Shown: one piece after another, positions 34,493 through 41,838 of the stretch | How the letters are laid out: the number at the start of each line of letters is the position of its first letter | Numbering within the stretch: the first letter of the stretch is position 1 | Assembly: GCA_965544035.1 (NCBI GenBank) | Contig: CBEULR010000004.1 | Coordinates: 1-64,000, forward strand | Reading direction: 5' to 3' | From: CBEULR01 sp965544035 | Lineage (GTDB): Bacteria; Bacillota; Desulfotomaculia; Desulfotomaculales; Desulforudaceae | DNA: 64,000 nucleotides | Position numbers and translations under genes: made by a program | The notes under the pieces: model-generated | The model's input: the letters and a program-made list of their open reading frames with translations, nothing else | Told to the model about the DNA's origin: nothing | Database searches by the model: none

Positions 34493-35902
34493 ATGCCACG
34501 GATATTTAGGGATAACCAGAGCATTGAAGGAAAAAGCACAACCGATCTGGTCGACCTTATCGGCACCAGACTAGGGAATCCCCCGGACCTCGTGTCGCGT
34601 GACCTGACTGCACATAACTCACGTCTTGTAATGATTTACCTTGACGGCCTTGCCGACACAACACTCCTGTCCGAAACCATATTGGAAACGCTAATCGAAA
34701 ACCACCCTTGCCGTTCCAAACCACTGGAGTCGGCACTGCCGTATCCGGCGGTTGAATTCCGTACCGGGCTCAGCGATGTGTTGGACGACCTGCTCAACGG
34801 TAAAACGGTGCTGTTCAAAAACCGTGGTAAAGGCGCACTTGTCCTGGACACTCTAAACCCAAAGACAAGGAATGTTGATGAGCCAAGTGTGGAAACCGTA
34901 ATACGCGGGCCACGAGAAGCGTTCGTGGAGGACATTGGAACCAACGTCGCCCTCGTCCGTCTGGGACTCAAAACACCGGATCTGCGCATCAAGAATGTTG
35001 ATGTTGGACGGCTTGTCAATACGAGGCTCAACGTATTGTATGTCGAAGGCATCGTTGCACCGGCAATTCTAAAACAGGTCATGCAGCGTTTGAATGAAAA
35101 ACAAGTTGAGAGAGTGATCGGTCATGGAACCGTGACAAGAATGATGGAAGCCTCCTCCTACCCTCTTTTCCCGACAACACTCATAACCGAAAGGCCCGAC
35201 AGAGTAGTTGCCGGCCTGCTGGAAGGCCGGGTCGCCATTCTTATCGATCGGACCCCGTTCTGCGTTATGGTCCCGAGTGTCTTCGTAGAGCACCTGCAAA
35301 GCTCCGAGGATTACCTTGAAAACGCCCTTCTTCAAAGCATCATAAGGACGATGCGCTACATCATGCTGCACCTGGCCGTTCTCGGACCCGCCCTCTATGT
35401 GGCCATAACCACATATCACCAAGAGATGGTTCCGTCCACTCTCCTTTTCTCCCTGGTCGACCAAAGAGAGCTGGTTCCGTTTCCGGCCGTTTTCGAAGCG
35501 ATAATCATGGGGATCGTCTTCGAAGGACTGAGGGAAGCGGGAGTACGACTGCCGCGGCCTGTAGGGCAAACCGTGAGCATCGTCGGCGGCATCGTCCTGG
35601 GCCAGGCGGCGATAACCGCGGGCCTTGTCTCACCCGCAATGATTATCGTAGTCGGACTGACGGGCATCGCTTCCTTCACCGTTCCCAGCCTGTCTCTCGA
35701 TACACCACAGTTAATTCTGCGGATAGTCTTCTTACTGGGAGGGGCCGTATTGGGACTGTATGGAGTGATTATCATTTATCTGTTTGTATTGGCACACCTG
35801 GTTTCCCTGAGATCGTTCGGTGTTCCTTATTTATTCCCGTTGGCTCCTGCCCACAAAGCAGGGGTTGCCGATTCGTTCATCATCGTCCCGCCGGAGATAT
35901 AG
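34493..35902 (+). CDS. Germinant receptor A subunit (GerA family)
   Basis: A 469-residue spore germination protein. The first ~250 residues form the soluble domain with DLTAHNSRLVMIYLDGLADTTLLSETILETL and the pattern GTVTRMMEASSYPLFPTTLITERPDRVVAGLLEGRVAIL, which is the GerA hallmark. The remaining half has about five membrane segments (MVPSTLLFSLVDQRELVPFPAVFEAIIMG region). It sits in the inner spore membrane with the B and C subunits and responds to nutrients. GGGGGAGT lies 4 bases before the ATG. First of a four-gene operon. Confidence 0.93.
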   Translation: MPRIFRDNQSIEGKSTTDLVDLIGTRLGNPPDLVSRDLTAHNSRLVMIYLDGLADTTLLSETILETLIENHPCRSKPLESALPYPAVEFRTGLSDVLDDLLNGKTVLFKNRGKGALVLDTLNPKTRNVDEPSVETVIRGPREAFVEDIGTNVALVRLGLKTPDLRIKNVDVGRLVNTRLNVLYVEGIVAPAILKQVMQRLNEKQVERVIGHGTVTRMMEASSYPLFPTTLITERPDRVVAGLLEGRVAILIDRTPFCVMVPSVFVEHLQSSEDYLENALLQSIIRTMRYIMLHLAVLGPALYVAITTYHQEMVPSTLLFSLVDQRELVPFPAVFEAIIMGIVFEGLREAGVRLPRPVGQTVSIVGGIVLGQAAITAGLVSPAMIIVVGLTGIASFTVPSLSLDTPQLILRIVFLLGGAVLGLYGVIIIYLFVLAHLVSLRSFGVPYLFPLAPAHKAGVADSFIIVPPEI

Positions 35903-35906
35903 ATCT

Positions 35907-37004
35907 ATGAAGCCAAGATTTATTACCGAAGGTCAATTAATCGCGCTTGTCATCGCCACCATTTTGCCGACGGCCGTACTCATCCTTCCAACGGTGATAG
36001 TGATGCAAGCCGGACACAGCGCTTGGCTGACACCCTGGCTGGCGCTCCCGGTCTCTTTGCTCCTGGCGCACGTGATAGTGAGACTACACGCCCGCCATCC
36101 GGGAAAGACTTTGATCGAATACGCCCCTGAAATACTGGGCAAACCCTTGGGCATTCTGGTCGGGGTACTTTACGTCTTGTGGTTTTTCCACGCTCTGGCC
36201 ACAATCGTCCAGCAGCATTCGCTGTTCCTGGACTCCACTATCCTCACAGAAACACCGGCCGCCGTGTTATACGGTTCGCTGCTCATCTTTTCCTTCTATA
36301 CTCTGTGGCGGGGTGCCCATGTTCTGATCTACCTGTGCCATCTGCTGTGGCCGATTATCACTATAGCCCTTCTGGTATTTGTACTCCTGGTCGCTCCGCA
36401 TATGGATCCCGGCAACTTGGCACCCCTCGTCTCCTACGGAGGAACTCCCGGCGTCCTCATCGCTTCCATCGGTCCGGCAAGCTTCCTGGGCGAAGTGGTC
36501 CTATTGAGTCTGTTTCTGCCCTATGTTAAACCGGGCGTAAACCCAACGCGCGCCATTACCAAGGGATTGGTGGTCACGGCTGTCATATTGTCGCTGGTAT
36601 TGGCGGCACTGGTCGCCGTTTTTAGTGCCGATGAAGTGGTTCGCCTGCAATTCCCTTTTTATTCTCTGGCCCGTTATATATTCATCGGGAGTTTCCTTAA
36701 TCGTCTGGACTCCTTGTTTGTTACGGTATGGGTTACCGGAGCCGCCATTAAACTGACGGTATGGTTACTGGCCGGTACGCTTGCCCTTTCCCAGCTGACA
36801 AGGCTGAAATCGTTCAAGGGGATTCTGGCCCCGGCCGCATTTTTGACCGCATCATTGTCAACGCTTCTCTATGACAATATCGCGCAACTCACTTCTTTTC
36901 TTGGAGAAGTATGGTCTTTATACGCACTCGGCATATTTGAAATCGGATTGCCCATTCTATTGTTCGTAGCAGCACTCCTGCGCAACAAGGCGGTGGCAGC
37001 GTGA
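35907..37004 (+). CDS. Germinant receptor B subunit (GerB family)
   Basis: About 365 residues with ten hydrophobic segments, of the amino-acid/polyamine permease-like GerB family (ARHPGKTLIEYAPEILGKPLGILVGVLY near residue 55; LARYIFIGSFLNRLDSLFV near 255). It probably forms the germinant-binding or transport part of the receptor. The ATG at 35907 lies 4 bases after the A-subunit stop; the open frame runs further upstream but would overlap it. Confidence 0.92.
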   Translation: MKPRFITEGQLIALVIATILPTAVLILPTVIVMQAGHSAWLTPWLALPVSLLLAHVIVRLHARHPGKTLIEYAPEILGKPLGILVGVLYVLWFFHALATIVQQHSLFLDSTILTETPAAVLYGSLLIFSFYTLWRGAHVLIYLCHLLWPIITIALLVFVLLVAPHMDPGNLAPLVSYGGTPGVLIASIGPASFLGEVVLLSLFLPYVKPGVNPTRAITKGLVVTAVILSLVLAALVAVFSADEVVRLQFPFYSLARYIFIGSFLNRLDSLFVTVWVTGAAIKLTVWLLAGTLALSQLTRLKSFKGILAPAAFLTASLSTLLYDNIAQLTSFLGEVWSLYALGIFEIGLPILLFVAALLRNKAVAA

Positions 37005-38203
37005 TCCATCCAAGGTTACTCTCTATCGCGCTAATGGTTTGCTTCATCTTCACCCTGGCCTCCTGTTGGGACCGTGAAGAGTTGAATCAAATCGCCATAA
37101 TCATCGGAGTTGCTCTTGATGCCGCTCCCGAATCGTCCACAGAACCGATGGAAGTGACAGCTCAGGTCATAACCCCACGAACTTCGGACAGGGTCTCCGA
37201 CCGGGAGCAATCCGGGGGCCGGTCCTTCGAAAACATCTCGTTGACCGGCCAAGGTCCCACCCAAACCGCAACGCGCATGGGACTCGGTGTGGCCCGCAAC
37301 CTGTTTTTCGGCCAAACCCAACTCGTTGTACTGGGTGAAGACCTCACATATGAGGACGTCAGAAGACTTATGGAGCGTCCCGGGATCGGCTTTCAGACAC
37401 GCCGTGCGGCACGTATTGTGGTGTCCAAGGGCGTTCCGGGAAAGGAATTGCTATCCGCCAGGGTAGTGCTTTCCGATACCCCCACCGCGGGGATCATCAG
37501 CCTGCTTGACCAACAAATCGACACCGGCTTTATCCCGGACATAAGACTGAGGGATTTCCTGGCGGCATTGAACAGCAAAACGGCCGCCGCAATCGCCCCG
37601 GCTTTCAGTTTATCCGCAGCCAGTCCGGAAACCGGCACAAGACAAGATCCACAACCGACCATAGAATCGGTGGGCACCGCCGTGTTCACCAACGGGACAA
37701 TAGCGGGCTTTCTTTCTCCCACGGAAACTCGCGGGTTCCTCTGGGCACAAGGCGCAGTTCCCTTGTCGATCATCAATCTACGTTTCCCCGACTTCCCTCC
37801 CGATCAGTTCATTGCGATTCAGATCCGGAGAAACTTTGCCAAAACGAAGGTGGTCGCCCGGGAAGACCGGGTATGGGCCAACATCGATATTGAAGTCAGG
37901 GCAGACATCGCTGAATACGGGATATTAAAAGATATCAGTGACCCCGGCTCTTTCGGAATGTTAAACCGGCAGTTGAGCCTCTTTGTCAAGAATGAAGTCG
38001 AAAATACGATCCGGAAAACACAGCAGGAGCTTAATGCGGACATCCTCAATCTCGCGGAACAACTACGCAGGCAGGACAACCGAAGCTATCAGAGGTTAGC
38101 GCCCATATGGGACCAGATTTATCCGAACATTGAGGTTACCGTCTCGGTAAGAGCAGTAATGCGACACCGCGGGACCACTATCATTCCGCCCGGAGTGATG
38201 TAA
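37001..38203 (+). CDS. Germinant receptor C subunit, lipoprotein (GerC family)
   Basis: A 400-residue lipoprotein: signal peptide with lipobox LASC (Cys22) followed by WDREELNQIAIIIGVALD, the standard GerC start, and a C-terminal domain (DISDPGSFGMLNRQL, NADILNLAEQLRRQD). It is tethered to the outer face of the inner spore membrane. The GTG start overlaps the B-subunit stop (GTGA). Confidence 0.93.
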   Translation: MIHPRLLSIALMVCFIFTLASCWDREELNQIAIIIGVALDAAPESSTEPMEVTAQVITPRTSDRVSDREQSGGRSFENISLTGQGPTQTATRMGLGVARNLFFGQTQLVVLGEDLTYEDVRRLMERPGIGFQTRRAARIVVSKGVPGKELLSARVVLSDTPTAGIISLLDQQIDTGFIPDIRLRDFLAALNSKTAAAIAPAFSLSAASPETGTRQDPQPTIESVGTAVFTNGTIAGFLSPTETRGFLWAQGAVPLSIINLRFPDFPPDQFIAIQIRRNFAKTKVVAREDRVWANIDIEVRADIAEYGILKDISDPGSFGMLNRQLSLFVKNEVENTIRKTQQELNADILNLAEQLRRQDNRSYQRLAPIWDQIYPNIEVTVSVRAVMRHRGTTIIPPGVM

Positions 38204-38205
38204 GT

Positions 38206-38448
38206 TTGAGAGTTGCAGTTGTATTGTTGATCATAGGCATCATCGCCTACCTTGGTCTCAGGCAGTATAGCATCGATAAGGATTTTCGCGGGCTAGTGGT
38301 TTATTTCACGCTGCTAATCCTGGGAGCGTCTATCGCGCTGCCCGGCGTTCTAGGATATGATCTGCCGAACCCTAACGATTACCTGATAAAGGTGTTCGCC
38401 CCGCTAAGCCAGGTGCTTAAACAATTGGCCGCCCCTTCCGACGGATAA
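38206..38448 (+). CDS. Small two-membrane-segment germination protein (receptor D-subunit type)
   Basis: An 80-residue protein with two hydrophobic helices (about 3-18 and 30-49) and a short C-terminal tail. It begins with TTG 2 bases after the C-subunit stop. Small two-helix 'D' proteins encoded within ger operons are known in Bacillus and modulate receptor activity; size, topology and position match, although sequence identity was not tested. Last gene of the ger operon. Confidence 0.7.
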   Translation: MRVAVVLLIIGIIAYLGLRQYSIDKDFRGLVVYFTLLILGASIALPGVLGYDLPNPNDYLIKVFAPLSQVLKQLAAPSDG

Positions 38449-38537
38449 CACAGTCTTGACCGCATTGGAATTCGGGAAGGACGGTCAGTCTAAATCGCGC
38501 GTCAGAACAGTTGGGGTCTCAACGTCCGTGATTCGGG

Positions 38538-40382
38538 TTAACCCGGCATCCCCTCGTCATGGAAGAATTCATAGACCGCCTGTGCCGCCTTGCGGTTCAT
38601 TGAAGGCACAGCCGCCAGTTCCTCAACGGTGGCGGCACGCAAGGCGTCCAGCGACGGGTAGGCCGTCAGCAGTGCCCGGCGGCGGCGCGGTCCGATACCT
38701 TCGATCTCATCCAGCAGCGACTTCAGCCCCTCTTTGGTGCGGCTCTGCCGGTGGTAGGTCACCGCAAACCGGTGCGCCTCGTCGCGGAGGCGCTGCAGCA
38801 GATAGCCTGCCTGGGAGTCCCGCGGGATCGGGAGCGGTTCACTTCGGTCCGGTGCGAACACCAGTTCATCCTCTTTGGCCAAGCCGTAAACCGGAATATC
38901 ACCAAAACCGAGGTTCTGCATAGCCTGATGGGCCACTCCGAGCTGTCCCTTACCTCCGTCGATCAGGACCAAATCGGGCAGGCGGTGGAACTTGGCCTCC
39001 TTGCTGGAGAGTGTACCGGAGCTGATCAGCGCCTGCTCCTCCAGCGCCCGCTTGAAGCGGCGGGTCACCACCTCTTCCATCGCGGCGAAGTCGTTCGGCC
39101 CTTCGACTGTTTTGACCTTGAAGCGCCGGTACTCGGCCGGGGCCGGCCTGCCGTCCAGAAATACGACCATGGCGCCGACCGTCTGGGCGCCCTGGATGTT
39201 GGAGATATCGAAGGCCTCCAGACGCGCCGGGGGTTCATCCATCCCCAACAGTGCGGCCAGCTCGGCCAGGGCATCCTCCGCGTTCCGTTCGAACTGCATC
39301 TGCTCCTGGGCCAGGGCGGCGTTCTTCTCCGCCATCCGGACCAGTTCGCGCTTCCGCCCCCGCTTGGGAACGCGCACGTAAACCCGGGCGCCGCGGCGCA
39401 TAGTGAGCCATTCGGCGATCAATTCCTGTTCGTCCCCCAGGCTTTCGGCCAGCAGCACCTCGGGCGGGATAAACCCGGCCTCACGGTAGTACTGTTTCAC
39501 AAAGGCGGCCAGCACCTCGGCGTCCGTGCGGTCGGCAATGCCGTTCAGGGCAAGGCTCTGCTGCCCCAGCAGTTTGCCGCCCCGGATCTCCAGGACGACG
39601 GCGCGCCCCCGGTTGCCGTCCCGGGCCAGAGCGATCACGTCCTGATCTTCCAGACGCTGAGAGACAATGTTCTGCTTGGCCGAAACCTGCTCAATCGCCT
39701 GCAGCTGGTCCCGCAGTTCGGCCGCGCGCTCAAACCGAAGCTCGGCGGCCGCCTGCTCCATCTTGCGCGTCAAGGCGCGAACCAAATCGGCGTGGCGCCC
39801 TTCCAGAAACAGCAGCACCTCGCGCACCATCGCCGCGTACTGTTCCCGATCAACTTCCCCGGTGCAGGGACCGAGACAGCGCCCGATGTGGAAATTGAGG
39901 CAGGGACGGCGGTTACGGAAGCGGCTCTGCCGGCAGGTGCGCAGGGGGAACAGCTTCTGCAGCAGACGCAGTGTATCGTGCACAGCCCCGACGCCCGGAT
40001 AAGGTCCGAAGTAGCGCGATCCGTCCCGCGGCTGGGTGCGCGTCAGAAAGACGCGCGGGTATTCCTCCTGCACGGTAACCTTGATGTAGGGGTAGCTCTT
40101 GTCGTCCTTAAGCAGCACGTTGTAGCGCGGGCGGTGTTCCTTGATCAGGTTGGACTCCAGGATCAGCGCCTCGATCTCGCTGCCGGTGACGATGAATTCG
40201 ATGTCGGCGGCGCGGCGGACCAGGGCCTGGACCTTGTTGGTCTGGGCGCCCGTAAAGTAAGACCGGACCCGGTTGCGCAGGGATACGGCCTTGCCGACGT
40301 ACAGCACCTCGCCGCGGCTGCCGCGGAAGAGGTAGACGCCGGGCTTTTCCGGGAATGTCGCGGCCTTCTCCGCCAGGGTCAT
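38538..40382 (-). CDS. uvrC: Excinuclease ABC subunit C
   Basis: A 614-residue nuclease. The N-terminal GIY-YIG domain (PGVYLFRGSRGEVLYVGKAVSLRNRVRSYF) makes the 3' incision; a central UvrB-contact UVR helix (LTRKMEQAAAELRFERAAELRDQL near 200) follows; the C-terminal RNase-H-like domain makes the 5' incision (EAFDISNIQGAQTVGAMVVF with its Asp, DLVLIDGGKGQL). Two HhH motifs end it. Transcribed convergently to the ger operon, with 89 bases between. Confidence 0.97.
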   Translation of the reverse strand: MTLAEKAATFPEKPGVYLFRGSRGEVLYVGKAVSLRNRVRSYFTGAQTNKVQALVRRAADIEFIVTGSEIEALILESNLIKEHRPRYNVLLKDDKSYPYIKVTVQEEYPRVFLTRTQPRDGSRYFGPYPGVGAVHDTLRLLQKLFPLRTCRQSRFRNRRPCLNFHIGRCLGPCTGEVDREQYAAMVREVLLFLEGRHADLVRALTRKMEQAAAELRFERAAELRDQLQAIEQVSAKQNIVSQRLEDQDVIALARDGNRGRAVVLEIRGGKLLGQQSLALNGIADRTDAEVLAAFVKQYYREAGFIPPEVLLAESLGDEQELIAEWLTMRRGARVYVRVPKRGRKRELVRMAEKNAALAQEQMQFERNAEDALAELAALLGMDEPPARLEAFDISNIQGAQTVGAMVVFLDGRPAPAEYRRFKVKTVEGPNDFAAMEEVVTRRFKRALEEQALISSGTLSSKEAKFHRLPDLVLIDGGKGQLGVAHQAMQNLGFGDIPVYGLAKEDELVFAPDRSEPLPIPRDSQAGYLLQRLRDEAHRFAVTYHRQSRTKEGLKSLLDEIEGIGPRRRRALLTAYPSLDALRAATVEELAAVPSMNRKAAQAVYEFFHDEGMPG

Positions 40383-40466
40383 CGCTTACACTCCTCCAAT
40401 GAAAACGGTTAAAATCCTGGTCCTCGGTAACAACCTGGGCATGCCTGGGCTTTCTCGGCTTGCTGT

Positions 40467-40515
40467 GAACGCGCTTCAGCATGGCCTCAGCGCACATAGT
40501 ACTGTGTTTGTACGT
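40467..40515. repeat. Element B remnant, middle deleted
   Basis: GAACGCGCTTCAGCA joined to TGGCCTCAGCGC, then TGTTTGTACG. The same two ends flank the complete B copy at 40797-40977, so this appears to be B after loss of its interior. It lies directly before element A copy 2. Confidence 0.55.
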
Positions 40516-40520
40516 CCGAC

Positions 40521-40747
40521 GGGTTTACGTCCGGTCGACTTGTGCGATTCGGGCACCATTCTTAGCGAAGGTGAGGGCTGTGCGGTCCCCGGCGAGGACG
40601 TTTACGGGCGCTTCGAAAACACTCTCCCCGCGGCCGACCGGGCCGCCTTGAAAACAGCGCCCGGAAACAATCCGCAGACGGGGCCACCGCACACCGAACC
40701 GAGCTTAGAATGGTCGAATCGCTAAACCGGAGACCGGGAGTAAACCC
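40521..40747. repeat. Element A, copy 2
   Basis: A ~227-bp long inverted repeat bounded by GGGTTTAC and GTAAACCC and closely similar to 28856-29107. Its 3' half (about 40640-40747) is nearly identical to 41010-41120. The whole 40383-41342 stretch (960 bases) is repeats with no supported gene. Confidence 0.85.
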
Positions 40748-40796
40748 GGAGGACAAATCCGGCGGCCTAGTTAAGCCTTACTTGCCCTTCTCTCTG

Positions 40797-40977
40797 AACG
40801 CGCTTCGGCATTGCCTCCGCAAACATGTCGTGGCTGAGGAATCTGCTCGTTCGGCACGGGCGTCGCCGAACTCGCTCGCTATCGCTCGCTCAAACAGTGC
40901 GGTCGACGCTGATCCGTGCCTCACTGCGCATTTTTGATCTATACTCCAACTGTTTGCTCCGGCAACGGCCTCAGCGC
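40797..40977. repeat. Element B, copy 2
   Basis: This is the reverse complement, with divergence, of 25919-26158: shared blocks include AAACATGTC, GAATCTGC, CGCCGAACTC, AGTGCGGTCG, GCGCATTTTTGAT and CTGTTTG. The hairpin C present in copy 1 is missing here. Confidence 0.7.
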
Positions 40978-40999
40978 CCTAGTGCTGTGTTTGTACGGC

Positions 41000-41129
41000 C
41001 GGCCGCCCGGATCGGCCGCCTTGAAAACAGCGCCCGGAAACAATCCGCAGACGGGGCCACCGCACACCGAACCGAGCTTAGAATGGTCGAATCGCTAAAC
41101 CGGAGACCGGGAGTAAACCCGGACGCCAC
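41000..41129. repeat. Element A, copy 3 (3' arm only)
   Basis: The 3' arm and part of the centre of element A, nearly identical to 40640-40747, with the 5' arm missing. Together with the preceding B copy it forms the second unit of a B-A tandem. Confidence 0.8.
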
Positions 41130-41164
41130 GGGAGTATAAGGCTTGGCTCCGGTCTCCCGCCCCT

Positions 41165-41189
41165 CCTACTGACTACTGACTACTAATTA
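41165..41189. repeat. Heptad array (CTACTGA units)
   Basis: Three consecutive CTACTGA-type units follow element A copy 3. Confidence 0.7.
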
Positions 41190-41317
41190 TACCACAAAAA
41201 CGCTGTGTTTTGGGCCGATATCGCTGTATTTCTTGGATTTTGGCGCAATAGATTGCCATTGGCTATGATTGGGTTATATGTTATACCCTAAATTGGACCC
41301 TTTTTGGGGTCGAATCA

Positions 41318-41339
41318 CTACTGAATACTGACTACTGGT
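41318..41339. repeat. Heptad array beside the glycosylase pseudogene stop
   Basis: ACTACTGAATACTGACTACTG lies 3-4 bases beyond the TGA stop of the dimer-glycosylase frame, the same placement as at other gene ends. Confidence 0.65.
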
Positions 41340-41342
41340 AAA

Positions 41343-41672
41343 TCACACCCGGCAGGGGCAGCCTTTGGCCCGCAGGATCCGGATCTGCTCCGCGGGCGTG
41401 TCCACATACTCGTCCTGCCGGTCCGCACCGGTGGCCAGCTCCGCGGGCAGCGGGCTGTTGTGCCGGTAGCCACGTCGGGCCATTTCTTCGACCAACTGCT
41501 CGTGCCGCAGGTACAGCGCTTTCAGCCTTCCCACCCAGCGCCGGGTCTCCGGATGATGGGCATATCCCTTCCGGCCCTCGGTCAGGATCTTCCACAAACC
41601 GTGCAGTTCCCGGTGTTCACCGAGCAGGTGGCTGCGGCAGAGCAGTTCCGGCGGGACATCCTAGATGCGCAT
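41343..41672 (-). pseudogene. Pyrimidine-dimer DNA glycosylase (endonuclease V-like), in-frame amber at codon 4
   Basis: A 109-codon frame whose product resembles the short bacterial pyrimidine-dimer glycosylase/AP-lyase: HLLGEHRELHGLWKILT, then GYAHHPETRRW, LKALYLRHEQLVEEMARRGY and RHNSPL. ATG at 41672 has GAGGTGA 7-8 bases upstream and begins Met-Arg-Ile, followed by TAG (41661-41663) and then Asp-Val-Pro-Pro. Family members, as I recall them, have Trp at that place (MRIWD), so TGG to TAG is a one-base change. Only an 84-residue internal frame from a TTG at 41597 could avoid the stop, and it would lack the N-terminus that carries the catalytic amine. Position between uvrC and uvrA supports the repair role. 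Confidence 0.7.
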
Positions 41673-41797
41673 TCCTTGCTCACCTCACTGTGGCATAACA
41701 AGACAGTTCTCGGTCTGTCGCATTCTCACGCCCCCGGCTCCGTCCCCTACTGTTGAGTAAGTGTCCCGGCCCCTTCCTTGAAACTCCTCTTACCGCT

Positions 41798-41838
41798 CGT
41801 ACTGGATACTGTCTGCTATCTGCCGAATACTGACTTCA
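41798..41838. repeat. Heptad array overlapping the 3' end of uvrA
   Basis: On the coding strand AGTCAGT, ATTCGGC, AGATAGC, AGACAGT and ATCCAGT follow in phase and encode the last residues of uvrA (KSVFGR) and its TAG. Confidence 0.65.

Noticed and set aside
35820..35906. Upstream start for the germinant-receptor B subunit
   Set aside because: It would overlap the A subunit by 83 bases and adds residues unlike the family; ATG at 35907 fits operon spacing.
38751..40412. 553-codon plus-strand frame antisense to uvrC
   Set aside because: uvrC is complete with all domains; no independent support for the antisense frame.
40383..41139. Several frames of 60-110 codons in the uvrC-pseudogene gap
   Set aside because: They fall inside repeat elements A and B, reappear wherever those repeats occur and lack ribosome-binding sites.
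41343..41597. A normal 84-residue gene starting at the internal TTG
   Set aside because: Similarity to the dimer-glycosylase family continues upstream through codon 5 to an ATG with a good ribosome-binding site, interrupted only by the TAG.
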